A stretch of DNA of 55,933 nt from NCBI GenBank assembly GCA_937923575.1, contig CALDUL010000096.1, positions 1 through 55,933 of the forward strand, read 5' to 3'. The translations under genes and the position numbers were made by a program. This DNA comes from an uncultured Algimonas sp. Its GTDB lineage: Bacteria; Pseudomonadota; Alphaproteobacteria; Caulobacterales; Maricaulaceae. The notes under the pieces are model-generated. The model searched no databases. It worked only from the letters and a program-made list of their open reading frames with translations, and was not told the DNA's origin. Shown here in pieces: positions 1 through 7,754 of the stretch. Position 1 is the stretch's first letter. Each line of letters begins with the position of its first letter.

Positions 1-1046
1 GTGCATGGGCGAGCGTTTCGCTGGGTCTCATCATTGCCCTGACGGCGCGTCCGGCGCGGGCGGGCGATCCGGTGCCGGCAGATGCGTTCGATCTGTCGCA
101 TTGGAACATCACCTTGCCGATGGATGACGACGGCAATGGCAAGGCGGATCAGGTCAAGGTCAAGGCGCTGCGCCGCTATGCCCATCCAGACTTCTTCCAT
201 CTGGATGCGGAAGGACGGATGGTGTTTACCGCGCCGAACAAGGCGGTGACGACGAAGAATTCGTTTAACACGCGGTCCGAGCTGCGGCACATGCTGCGCG
301 GATCGAACACGCGGATTGGCACACATGACGGTGGCAATAATTTCGCGGTCAGGGCGCGGGTGGACTCGGACAAATTCGGGCGCGTCGGCGGACGTCTGGA
401 CGCGACGCTCCGCGTCGATCATGTTGCGCGCCGAGCGGGCAACCCCGACGCCAAGGCCGCCTACTCCGCGGTTGTCGGGCAGATCCACGCCGTGAAATAC
501 AAGAGCACAGAATCCGGTTTCGGCCATGGCAATGAGCCGTTGAAGATCTTCTTCAAGAAACACCCCCACCACGACTATGGCTCGGTCTTCTGGACCTATG
601 AGCGCAATCTGGCGAAGGGTGATCCAGACCGCACGGACATCGCCTATCCGGTCTTTGGCAATCTCTGGGACAACCCATCGGAGCCCGGTCCGGCCGGCAT
701 ACGGCTGGGCGAAGACTTCAGCTATACGGTCAATGTCCATGAGAACACGATGCATCTGAGCTTCTCCACCGCGCGTCACGGCACGGTCGATTACGCCATC
801 AATCTCGCCAATAATGTCGATGCCAATGGCGAGGTGGACAGGCTGGACAACCGCTATAGCTACGGCGGCGACTCGCTCTATTTCAAGGCGGGCGTCTACA
901 ATCAATGCAGCACGAAATCCGGTGGCGGCACATGGTATGCCGCCTGTCCCGGCACGGGCGATTGGGTGATAGACGAGCCGAATGGCGACTTCGCGAGAGC
1001 GAGCTTCAGCCAGCTTGACGTCGGGGAGTCGACCCCGCCCGAATAG
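1..1046 (+). CDS. Secreted alginate lyase, polysaccharide lyase family 7 (5' partial)
   Basis: The reading frame is open from base 3, so the gene starts before the window. The first visible residues form the end of a signal peptide (hydrophobic run, then a PARA-type cleavage site near base 61). An internal GTG at 72 would remove this signal and is probably not the start. The mature part has the three PL7 hallmarks in order: RSELR (about base 275), QIH (about 480) and YFKAGVYNQ (about 880), which line the alginate-binding cleft and hold the catalytic His and Tyr. Known family role: beta-elimination of alginate; a QIH (rather than QVH) middle motif is often linked to guluronate-containing substrate. 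It converges on mmsA with a 2-base gap. No other alginate genes are visible, so pathway context is missing. Confidence 0.9.
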   Translation, partial: AWASVSLGLIIALTARPARAGDPVPADAFDLSHWNITLPMDDDGNGKADQVKVKALRRYAHPDFFHLDAEGRMVFTAPNKAVTTKNSFNTRSELRHMLRGSNTRIGTHDGGNNFAVRARVDSDKFGRVGGRLDATLRVDHVARRAGNPDAKAAYSAVVGQIHAVKYKSTESGFGHGNEPLKIFFKKHPHHDYGSVFWTYERNLAKGDPDRTDIAYPVFGNLWDNPSEPGPAGIRLGEDFSYTVNVHENTMHLSFSTARHGTVDYAINLANNVDANGEVDRLDNRYSYGGDSLYFKAGVYNQCSTKSGGGTWYAACPGTGDWVIDEPNGDFARASFSQLDVGESTPPE

Positions 1047-1048
1047 CT

Positions 1049-2545
1049 CTAGCCGAAATGCGGGATGATGAAGGCTGAGTCTTCCGTCTCGCCCTCCGGC
1101 CAGCGCTGCGTGACGGTCTTCACCTTGGTGTAGAAGCGCAAGCCCTCCATTCCGTATTGGTTCGCATCGCCAAAGGCGGAGCGTTTCCAGCCGCCGAAGG
1201 AATGGTAGCTGACGGGCACGGGGATTGGCACATTGATGCCGACCATGCCGACTTCGACGCGGTCCGCGAATTCCCGCGCGACGCGGCCATTGGCGGTGAA
1301 GATGCAGACGCCGTTGCCATATTGATGCTGGGACGGTAGCGCCAAGGCTTCCTCGAAATTCTTGGCCCGGACGATCTGCAGCACGGGGCCGAAGATCTCG
1401 TCCTGATAAGTTTCCATATCTGTCGTGACGTCGTCGATCAGCGTCGGCCCGACGAAGAAACCGTCCTCATGGCCTTGCAGCGAAAAGCCCCGGCCATCGA
1501 CGACGAGCGTCGCGCCTTCCGCTTCGGCTTTGGCGATCTGGCGCTCGATGCTCTCCTTATGGGCCCGGGTCACGACGGGGCCGTAATCCGCATCCGGGTC
1601 GGTCGAGGTCCCAACGCGCAGCGCTTCGAGCTTGGGCATGAAGGCCTCCAGAAAGCGCTCCGCCGTACCTTGACCCACCGGCACGACGACCGGCAGCGCC
1701 ATGCAGCGCTCGCCTGCCGAACCATAGGCCGCGCCGAGAATATCCTTGGCCGCCTGCTCCATATTGGCGTCGGGCATGATGATGCCGTGGTTTTTCGCCC
1801 CGCCCATGCACTGCGCGCGCTTTCCGGTCGCGGTTGCACCGGCATAGACATATTGCGCGATGTCGGAAGAGCCGACGAAGCTGACCGCCTTGATATCGGG
1901 ATGGGCCAGGATCGCGTCGACCATTTCCTTGTCGCCGTTCACGACGTTGAGCAAGCCCACCGGACCGCCCGCTTCAACGAAGAGTTCTGCCAGCCGCATC
2001 GGAACGCTCGGGTCTTTCTCGGACGGTTTGAGCACGCAGGCATTGCCCGTCGCGATGGCCATGCCGAACATCCACATCGGGATCATGGCGGGGAAGTTGA
2101 ACGGCGTGATACCCGCAACCACGCCCAGTGGCTTGCGCATGGAGTAGACGTCGATTTCTGGGCCCGCGCCATAAGTGTGCTCGCCCTTCTGTGCGTGAGG
2201 GACACCGCAGGCGAACTCGATCACATCGATGCCGCGCATGACGTCGCCGCGCGAGTCGGCCACGACCTTGCCGTGTTCTTCTGACAGTAGATGAGCGAGC
2301 GCGTCCGTGTGTTTCTCGACCAGTGCCTTGTAAGCGAACAGCACGCGCGCGCGACGTTGCGGATTGGTATTGGCCCAGATCTTCTGCGCCTTCACCGCCG
2401 ACGCGACGGCCGCATCCAGATCGGAGGACGTCCCGAGCGCCACTTTGCGCCGGACCTCTCCGGTATTGGGATTGTAGATGTCGTGCGTGCGGTCGCCCGA
2501 TGCTTTCACATGGGCGCCGTCAACATAATGTCCGATAGTATTCAT
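1049..2545 (-). CDS. mmsA: CoA-acylating methylmalonate-semialdehyde dehydrogenase
   Basis: A 498-residue aldehyde dehydrogenase of the usual MmsA length. It oxidises (methyl)malonate semialdehyde to propionyl- or acetyl-CoA with NAD, in valine and myo-inositol breakdown. The catalytic cysteine is in GERCMA (about residue 281), and the N-terminal half has the ITPFNFP cofactor-loop motif typical of MmsA. The start is supported by AGGAG seven bases upstream of the ATG. It lies 51 bases downstream of rtcR on the same strand, so read-through from rtcR is possible, but no functional link is evident. Confidence 0.93.
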   Translation of the reverse strand: MNTIGHYVDGAHVKASGDRTHDIYNPNTGEVRRKVALGTSSDLDAAVASAVKAQKIWANTNPQRRARVLFAYKALVEKHTDALAHLLSEEHGKVVADSRGDVMRGIDVIEFACGVPHAQKGEHTYGAGPEIDVYSMRKPLGVVAGITPFNFPAMIPMWMFGMAIATGNACVLKPSEKDPSVPMRLAELFVEAGGPVGLLNVVNGDKEMVDAILAHPDIKAVSFVGSSDIAQYVYAGATATGKRAQCMGGAKNHGIIMPDANMEQAAKDILGAAYGSAGERCMALPVVVPVGQGTAERFLEAFMPKLEALRVGTSTDPDADYGPVVTRAHKESIERQIAKAEAEGATLVVDGRGFSLQGHEDGFFVGPTLIDDVTTDMETYQDEIFGPVLQIVRAKNFEEALALPSQHQYGNGVCIFTANGRVAREFADRVEVGMVGINVPIPVPVSYHSFGGWKRSAFGDANQYGMEGLRFYTKVKTVTQRWPEGETEDSAFIIPHFG

Positions 2546-2596
2546 GGCGCTCTCCTAGGGTTTGCGCTCCGGCTTGCCAGAGCGGAGGCGAGGCCA

Positions 2597-4207
2597 TCAT
2601 GCTTTTGATAGGTGACGTTCCGCATCCGCGTCCCAGCGCAGGCCGTGGCGGGCGAGATATTTCTTGAGGCGGTCGGCGTCGTTTGTGGATTTGCGCTGTG
2701 TGCGGGAGACGGAGAAGAGCGTGCGTCCCGCCTCGGACAGGCTGCGGGAGGCCGCGCAAACTCGGATTGCGCCCGCGAGCGACGGGCGGTCGAAAGGGTC
2801 GACGGCCTGCAGCGCATCGCGTCCCAGCGTCTCCACCAATAATGCCTCATCGGGATCGCTAGCCGCCAGACGCCAATTGCGGCGCAGGCGCTCGATCTCC
2901 CGCTCCACGGTCACGCGGTCGATTCGCGCACCCGTGGTGAAGGTGCATAGGCGTGTGACTGAGGCGGAGAGATCGCGGAAGTTGGCTGACCAGGCCGCTT
3001 CGGGCGAGGTCGCGAAAGAGAGATAGGCCGCCCTCGCCTCCTTGTTGAACGTCACGCGGCGACCCTCTCGGTCGGCAAAGCGCGACAGTTCGAAGTCGAG
3101 ATTGGGCGCGATGTCCTCGCGCCGCTCCGCCAGACCCGGCAGGTCGTAGCGCCACATGTCGATGCGCGCGAGCAGGTCTTCGCGGAAAGCGCCGTCCGCC
3201 ACCGCTTCCGTCAGGTCCACCGTCGTGCCCGCGATGAGCTGGAAGTCGGAGCGGACCTCCTCGTCCGCGCCGAGCGGGTAGAACGCCCCGTCTTCCACCG
3301 CGCCCAAGATCATCGCCTGTTCGTCCAGCCCCAGCGCTTCGATCTCGTCCAGGAAGACCAGCCCCTTGTCGGCCGCGCGCAATAGCCCCGCCCGGTCCTT
3401 GGTCGCGCCGTGGAAGGCGCCGCGGCGGTGTCCGAACAGTGCGCTCATCGCACCCTCGCCCCGAAGTGTGGCGCAGTTGATGGCGACATACTCACCGCGG
3501 ATCTGATTGCGGCGGCGTTTGAGGTCAAAGATCGCGCGCGCCAGACGCGACTTGCCTGCACCTGTCGGACCAGCAAGCAGGACCGGGTTGGTCGTGCGGA
3601 TGGCGACCTCCTCTATCTCCTCTATCATCGCGTTGAAGGCGGCGTTGTCGGTCTTGATGCCGGACTTCAGGAAGGATGTGTCGTCCACCCGCAGATCCGA
3701 CATGCGATCGGCCAAGCGGTCATAGCGCGACAGGTCGAGGTCGAGCACGCTGAGCTGGCCTATATCTGCCTTCTTTCGCTGCGGCGGCGGGGAAAGCTGC
3801 AGAATGCGCGCGGGCATGAAGCGCGCTTCGGCCAGCAGGAACAGGCTGATCTGAGCCACATGTGTGCCCGTCGTGATGTGGAGCAGATAGTCTTCCGCAT
3901 CCGTGTCGAAGCGGTAGAGCTCCGCCCAATCAAGCAGCGCGCCGTAGACCTCCTCCAGGTCCCACGGATCGTCGATGGCGAGCGCGTTGAGCACAACCTC
4001 GGTCTGCGGTGAGATCAGCGCGATGTCCGCGACGAGCTGATCCGCAATGCGGTGGTAGCGCGGGTCAAGAAACAGCTCGAAGCGGTCCACCGCCATGTCC
4101 GGCTGTCGGCATACATCGATAGTCGGCCGCCAGCGCTCCCAGCGGTCGGGCCGTGTACCGCTATCGAGCTTGGTCCCGATGAAGCCAATGACGACGTTGC
4201 GTTTCAT
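2597..4207 (-). CDS. rtcR: RNA-repair operon regulator RtcR (CARF + AAA+ + HTH)
   Basis: A 536-residue bacterial enhancer-binding protein close in length to E. coli RtcR. Residues 1 to about 180 are the RtcR-type CARF sensor (start MKRNVVIGFIGTK, with DYLLHITTGTH in the core), which in characterised RtcR recognises RNA ends. The AAA+ domain has Walker A GPTGAGKS (213-220) and Walker B LVFLDE; the C-terminus is the RtcR-type DNA-binding region. The loop that contacts sigma54, normally GAFTGA, reads GAFHGA here (residues 263-268, bases 3404-3421). The ATG at 4207 is chosen over an in-frame codon at 4303 because AAAGGAT lies just upstream and the family starts there. Divergent from ro60, as in known rtc loci, so it likely controls that operon. 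Confidence 0.93.
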   Translation of the reverse strand: MKRNVVIGFIGTKLDSGTRPDRWERWRPTIDVCRQPDMAVDRFELFLDPRYHRIADQLVADIALISPQTEVVLNALAIDDPWDLEEVYGALLDWAELYRFDTDAEDYLLHITTGTHVAQISLFLLAEARFMPARILQLSPPPQRKKADIGQLSVLDLDLSRYDRLADRMSDLRVDDTSFLKSGIKTDNAAFNAMIEEIEEVAIRTTNPVLLAGPTGAGKSRLARAIFDLKRRRNQIRGEYVAINCATLRGEGAMSALFGHRRGAFHGATKDRAGLLRAADKGLVFLDEIEALGLDEQAMILGAVEDGAFYPLGADEEVRSDFQLIAGTTVDLTEAVADGAFREDLLARIDMWRYDLPGLAERREDIAPNLDFELSRFADREGRRVTFNKEARAAYLSFATSPEAAWSANFRDLSASVTRLCTFTTGARIDRVTVEREIERLRRNWRLAASDPDEALLVETLGRDALQAVDPFDRPSLAGAIRVCAASRSLSEAGRTLFSVSRTQRKSTNDADRLKKYLARHGLRWDADAERHLSKA

Positions 4208-4271
4208 ATTTATCCTTTGAGATAAATCAATCGTATTGTATATAGACATGTGGAGAGAAGCAGAGGCAAGA

Positions 4272-4300
4272 TTGACCGATCCGACCGCGGTTTCTATAAA
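4272..4300 (+). promoter_or_regulatory. Sigma70-like promoter upstream of ro60
   Basis: TTGACC at 4272-4277 and TATAAA at 4295-4300 are separated by 17 bases, one mismatch each from the consensus hexamers. It sits 109 bases before the ro60 start. I looked on both strands of 4208-4408 for the GG-N10-GC core of a -24/-12 promoter, expected for an RtcR target, and did not find one. Confidence 0.5.
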
Positions 4301-4408
4301 CAATCTTTGTTTTTCAGTTCTCTACCGATTTCCAGCCAAATAGTTTTTCCACCGCTCGCCAGCTCCGTCATCTTGATCTCACAACTCGAGAAGAGATGAG
4401 AGACCATC

Positions 4409-5998
4409 ATGGCGAACAAATCCGTGTTTGCATCAACGTTTGGAAAGCTGCTCCCCGCGACGGATGCGGTGAACCGCGAGGGCGCCCCTGCCTACCAACT
4501 GTCCCCGCGCGATGCGCTGGCGCAGCTGGCGGTGACGGGGTGCTTTAACGGCACGCTCTACGCCTCCGCCGGGGAGCAGCTGGACGAGACCCTGCGTCTG
4601 GCGAAAGCTTGCGATCCCGAGTTCGTGGCGAAGACGGCAGCCTATGCCCGCTCCGCCGGGATGAAGGACATGCCTGCTTTGCTCGCCGCGCATCTTTGCG
4701 TGGCGCGTGACGGCGAGGCGCAAGCTCCGTCCGTGATGGGCGCGACATTTGCCTCCGTGATCGACAACGGCAAGATGCTCCGCAATTTCGTGCAGATGCT
4801 GCGCTCGGGTGTGGTGGGACGCAAGTCCCTGGGCACGGCGCCCAAGCGGCTCGTCCAGCGTTGGCTCGTCAATGCGTCCGACGCGCAGCTCATCCGCGCC
4901 ATGGTCGGCACCTCGCCTTCGCTGGCGGATGTGATCAAGATGGTTCACCCCAAGCCGGACACGGCCGAGCGGGACGCCTTCTTCGCCTACATCCTCGGCA
5001 AGGATCACGATGCAAGCTTGCTGCCCGACGCGATCCGTGCGTTCGAAGCGTTCAGGGCCGATCGTTCGCAACCCGTGCCGGATGTCCCGTTCCAGATGCT
5101 CACCGCGCTGGAGCTGGGGGCCACGCACTGGCTGCGGCTCGCCCAGCGGGGCGGGTGGCACTTTGTGCGGATGAACATCGCGACGCTCAAGCGTCACGGC
5201 GTGTTCGAGCTGGAAGGCGCGACCGCCATGATCGCGGAGCGCCTGATCGACTCGGACGCCATCGCCCGCTCGCGCGTCATGCCCTATCAGGTCATGACGT
5301 CGTGGACGGCGGCGAAGAATTGCGGTGCGCCGCAGGAGATCGTCAACGCCTTGGAGATCGCGATGGATGTCGCGCTCGCCAATGTGCCCTCGCTGGACGG
5401 CCTTAACATCGCCATCTGCCCGGACGTGTCCGGATCGATGGGTTCGCCCGTGACGGGGTTCCGCCGCGGTTCGACCACGGCGGTGCGCTGTGTCGATGTG
5501 GCGGCTCTGTTTGCAACGGCGCTGGCCCGCCCGAACCCGACGGCGCGTGTGCTGCCGTTCGACACCGAAGTGCGGACGCTCGATTTTGAAGTGGACGCGT
5601 CGGTGATGGACAATGCGCAAGTGCTGGCCGCCGCCTGCGGTGGCGGAACGTCCTGCGGCAAGCCTGTGGCGGAACTGGTGGCCCAGCGTCGCCCGGTCGA
5701 TCTGGTGGTGATGATCTCGGACAACCAGTCCTGGATCAATGCGGACCAGTCGCAGCGTTGGGCGCGCGGTACGGACCTGATGGCGCAGTGGCAAAAGCTG
5801 CGCGCCCGCAATCAGGGCGCGAAGCTGATCTGCTGGGACATCCAGCCGGGCGCCACGGTTCAAGCCATGAACCGGGCGGACATCCTGAATGTCGGCGGCG
5901 TGTCGGACAAAGTGTTCGACGCCATCGCAGCATTCGCCAAGGGTCCAACCGGCTCCTTCGCGGACATCATCGAAGCGACGCCGATCGTGCGTCACTGA
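4409..5998 (+). CDS. Ro60/Rsr-type TROVE and vWA domain RNA-binding protein
   Basis: A 529-residue bacterial Ro60 orthologue. The N-terminal ~330 residues are the alpha-helical TROVE repeat ring, which in characterised Ro proteins binds misfolded RNA ends in its hole and Y RNA on its outer face. The C-terminal part is a von Willebrand A domain with the MIDAS signature DVSGSMG (339-345), a GGGTS loop and a later ISDNQ aspartate. In Deinococcus and Salmonella, Rsr with Y RNA works with PNPase in RNA degradation. It is the first gene of ro60 - three Y-like RNAs - rtcB - rtcA and divergent from rtcR. A GAGAGACC stretch before the ATG at 4409 can serve as a ribosome site. Confidence 0.92.
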   Translation: MANKSVFASTFGKLLPATDAVNREGAPAYQLSPRDALAQLAVTGCFNGTLYASAGEQLDETLRLAKACDPEFVAKTAAYARSAGMKDMPALLAAHLCVARDGEAQAPSVMGATFASVIDNGKMLRNFVQMLRSGVVGRKSLGTAPKRLVQRWLVNASDAQLIRAMVGTSPSLADVIKMVHPKPDTAERDAFFAYILGKDHDASLLPDAIRAFEAFRADRSQPVPDVPFQMLTALELGATHWLRLAQRGGWHFVRMNIATLKRHGVFELEGATAMIAERLIDSDAIARSRVMPYQVMTSWTAAKNCGAPQEIVNALEIAMDVALANVPSLDGLNIAICPDVSGSMGSPVTGFRRGSTTAVRCVDVAALFATALARPNPTARVLPFDTEVRTLDFEVDASVMDNAQVLAAACGGGTSCGKPVAELVAQRRPVDLVVMISDNQSWINADQSQRWARGTDLMAQWQKLRARNQGAKLICWDIQPGATVQAMNRADILNVGGVSDKVFDAIAAFAKGPTGSFADIIEATPIVRH

Positions 5999-6009
5999 CC
6001 CCATAAACG

Positions 6010-6037
6010 GCGGCCCGCGCAATTCGGCGCGGGCCGC
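6010..6037 (+). terminator. Perfect 11-bp hairpin after ro60, no U tract
   Basis: Arms 6010-6020 and 6027-6037 are perfectly complementary (all but one pair in the 5' arm region are G-C) around the loop AATTCG. It begins 12 bases after the ro60 stop. No run of T follows, so it may be a processing or mRNA 3'-end protecting element, or a partial terminator that sets the ratio of ro60 mRNA to the downstream RNAs, rather than a full stop. Confidence 0.55.
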
Positions 6038-6066
6038 ATGGAAAACACAGAACGAAAGGAATGCGC

Positions 6067-6182
6067 GCGAAGGGCGAATGCCGGCGTGACTACATTGGTT
6101 AGCCTTTTTGGCTCGGGGTTCAATTCCCCGCTTTCCCACCAGCTGGTGGGATCGCTGTCACGTCACCCTTGTCGCCAATCGC
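6067..6182 (+). ncRNA. Y-RNA-like RNA, copy A (reduced tRNA-like module)
   Basis: First of three tandem units. The closing stem pairs GCGA/TCGC (6067-6070, 6179-6182) and GGCGA/TCGCC (6073-6077, 6172-6176); an inner helix pairs CGTGAC (6085-6090) with GTCACG (6157-6162). It shares with the other copies the 5' block GGCGAATGC (6073), ACTACAT (6089) and the 3' block TTGTCGCC (6169), the expected Ro-binding-type stem. The module contains a hairpin AGCC-T5-GGCT (6101-6113), a tRNA-like T-arm CGGGG-TTCAATT-CCCCG (6114-6130), and a 7-bp acceptor-like hairpin closed by AGCT (6134-6151). No D-arm is seen, so this copy is reduced or diverged. Strand follows the flanking genes and the T-loop consensus. 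Confidence 0.8.
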
Positions 6183-6192
6183 ATCAGGACAA

Positions 6193-6316
6193 TCCCGGCG
6201 AATGCCGTGGAGACTACATCGTAGCGGAGGTCGCGGGTTCGAATCCCGCTGGCGGCAACGCCCATGGCTCAGAGGTCAGAGCACCGTTTTCGTCTCCTCA
6301 GATTTTGTCGCCGGGA
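6193..6316 (+). ncRNA. Y-RNA-like RNA, copy B (permuted tRNA mimic)
   Basis: The outer stem TCCCGGCGA/TCGCCGGGA (6193-6201, 6308-6316) is a perfect 9 bp; the inner stem GGAGAC/GTCTCC (6209-6214, 6292-6297) is a perfect 6 bp. Inside, in order: T-arm GCGGG-TTCGAAT-CCCGC (6233-6249) with a canonical T-loop; a short acceptor-like stem GGCG/CGCC closed by the GNRA tetraloop GCAA (6251-6262); a D-arm GCTC-AGAGGTCA-GAGC (6267-6282). The T-arm precedes the D-arm, so the tRNA elbow is circularly permuted and has no free CCA end. This matches the general design known for bacterial YrlA RNAs, where the tRNA-like module hangs on the Y stem. Confidence 0.88.
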
Positions 6317-6324
6317 CTGGTCAA

Positions 6325-6468
6325 CGCTCATGGCGAATGCTGCGGGAGACTACATTTAATACTGGTGACGCGGGTTCGAATCCCGCCGCTCTCGTCACGG
6401 GAAACCGAACGAGGCGTAGCTCAGCCCGGTAGAGCACAGCTGTCTCCCCACCCCTTGTCGCCCGAGCG
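6325..6468 (+). ncRNA. Y-RNA-like RNA, copy C (permuted tRNA mimic)
   Basis: Closing stems CGCTC/GAGCG (6325-6329, 6464-6468) and GGCGA/TCGCC (6332-6336, 6458-6462); inner stem GGGAGAC/GTCTCCC (6344-6350, 6442-6448). The T-arm GCGGG-TTCGAAT-CCCGC (6370-6386) is identical to that of copy B. The acceptor-like arm pairs CGC and CTCGT with ACGAG and GCG around a bulged T, capped by CGG-GAAA-CCG, again a GNRA tetraloop (6387-6416). The D-arm GCTC-AGCCCGGTA-GAGC (6419-6435) has the GG expected in a D-loop. The acceptor sequence differs from copy B while the fold is kept, which argues for selection on structure. It ends 29 bases before rtcB. Confidence 0.9.
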
Positions 6469-6497
6469 GATGCCCAAACGCACACAGGACAAGAACC

Positions 6498-7754
6498 ATG
6501 GAAAACGAATTCGACACCACTCTGCACGCCGCCAATGAGGGCTATGACGTCATGCACAACGATCACGGCGTGCCCGTGAAGATCTGGGCGCGCGGCGTGC
6601 CCGTCGACGAGCGCGCGCGCGAGCAGTTGCTCCGCGCCGCCTCCATGCCGTTCATTCACAAGCACATCGCCGTCATGCCCGACGTCCATGTCGGGCTCGG
6701 CGCGACGATCGGCTCGGTCATCCCGACGAAGAAAGCGATCATCCCGGCCGCTGTCGGCGTGGATATCGGCTGCGGGATGATGGCATGTCGCACGACCCTC
6801 ACGGCCGTTGACCTGCCCGACGATCTGAAGGGTCTTCGGTCCGCCATCGAGCGCGCCGTGCCGCATGGCCGTTCGGCCAGCCGGCGTGGCCGCGACAAGG
6901 GCTCCTGGGGCGAAGCGCCCGAGACGTCGGTGGCCGCCTGGGCCGGCATTTCGGACCGCTTCGACGTGCTCTGCGACAAGCATCCCGTGCTTCGCAAGAC
7001 CAACAACCTGAAGCATCTCGGTACGCTGGGCACGGGCAACCACTTTGTGGAAGTCTGCCTGGATGGGGAGGACCGCGTCTGGTTCATGCTCCATTCCGGC
7101 TCGCGCGGGGTGGGCAACCGGATCGGTCGCTACTTCATCGAGCTGGCGAAGCGCGACATGGAAAAGTGGTTTATCAACCTGCCCGACCGTGACCTCGCCT
7201 ATTTCGCCGAAGGGACGGATCATTTCGACGACTATGTCGAAGCGGTCGAGTGGGGTCAGGACTTCGCCTTTCGCAATCGGGCCGTGATGATGCAGAACGT
7301 CATCCGGGCCGCGCGCACGGTGATCGCCAAGCCGTTCGACGCCGAGGTCGAAGCCGTCAACTGCCACCACAACTACGTAGAACGGGAGAATCACTTCGGC
7401 GAAAATGTCTACGTCACGCGAAAAGGCGCCGTGCGCGCGCGCAAGGGTGACATGGGCATCATTCCGGGCTCGATGGGGACACGCTCCTACATCGTACGCG
7501 GGCTCGGCAATGAGCAGTCCTTCCACTCGTGCAGCCACGGTGCCGGACGGGTGATGAGCCGGACGCAGGCGCGCAAGGAGGTCTCCATGGAGGAGCACCT
7601 CATCGCCGTTGGTCACGTGGAGTGCCGCCGCGACGCCGCTGTGCTCGACGAGACGCCGTCCGCCTACAAGTCCATCGACGCCGTGATGGAGGCGCAGAAG
7701 GACTTGGTGGAAGTCGTGCACACGCTGCGTCAGGTGGTGTGCGTGAAGGGCTGA
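6498..7754 (+). CDS. rtcB: RNA-splicing ligase RtcB
   Basis: A 418-residue RtcB, which seals RNA 2',3'-cyclic-phosphate or 3'-phosphate ends to 5'-OH ends using GTP and Mn2+. The metal and guanylate pocket motifs are visible: PDVHVG, DIGCGM, GTGNHFVEV, and the nucleotidyl-acceptor histidine in SHGAGR (about residue 347). An AGGAC ribosome site precedes the ATG at 6498. It follows directly on the Y-like RNAs, so the three RNAs are probably processed from the same transcript or driven from an internal promoter. Ligase, cyclase and Ro protein together form an RNA-end repair or triage system. Confidence 0.95.
   Translation: MENEFDTTLHAANEGYDVMHNDHGVPVKIWARGVPVDERAREQLLRAASMPFIHKHIAVMPDVHVGLGATIGSVIPTKKAIIPAAVGVDIGCGMMACRTTLTAVDLPDDLKGLRSAIERAVPHGRSASRRGRDKGSWGEAPETSVAAWAGISDRFDVLCDKHPVLRKTNNLKHLGTLGTGNHFVEVCLDGEDRVWFMLHSGSRGVGNRIGRYFIELAKRDMEKWFINLPDRDLAYFAEGTDHFDDYVEAVEWGQDFAFRNRAVMMQNVIRAARTVIAKPFDAEVEAVNCHHNYVERENHFGENVYVTRKGAVRARKGDMGIIPGSMGTRSYIVRGLGNEQSFHSCSHGAGRVMSRTQARKEVSMEEHLIAVGHVECRRDAAVLDETPSAYKSIDAVMEAQKDLVEVVHTLRQVVCVKG

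Noticed and set aside
2597-4207. CRISPR-associated CARF effector
   Set aside because: The CARF domain is of the RtcR type with AAA+ and HTH domains, and no repeats or cas genes are in the window.
4433-6139. Long antisense frames opposite ro60 and similar ones opposite rtcB (6321-7808), amt (21993-23387), glpD (14135-15277) and gspF (38146-39312)
   Set aside because: Low-complexity His/Arg-rich translations mirror the codon bias of the true genes in a GC-rich genome.
6233-6282. Ordinary tRNA gene
   Set aside because: T-arm comes before D-arm, there is no anticodon arm and the acceptor stem is closed by a tetraloop, so it cannot be a normal tRNA.
6038-6538. A 166-codon open frame running through the Y-like RNAs
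   Set aside because: It follows the tRNA-like arms codon by codon, has no family resemblance and ends inside rtcB. The structure of the RNA explains the conservation.
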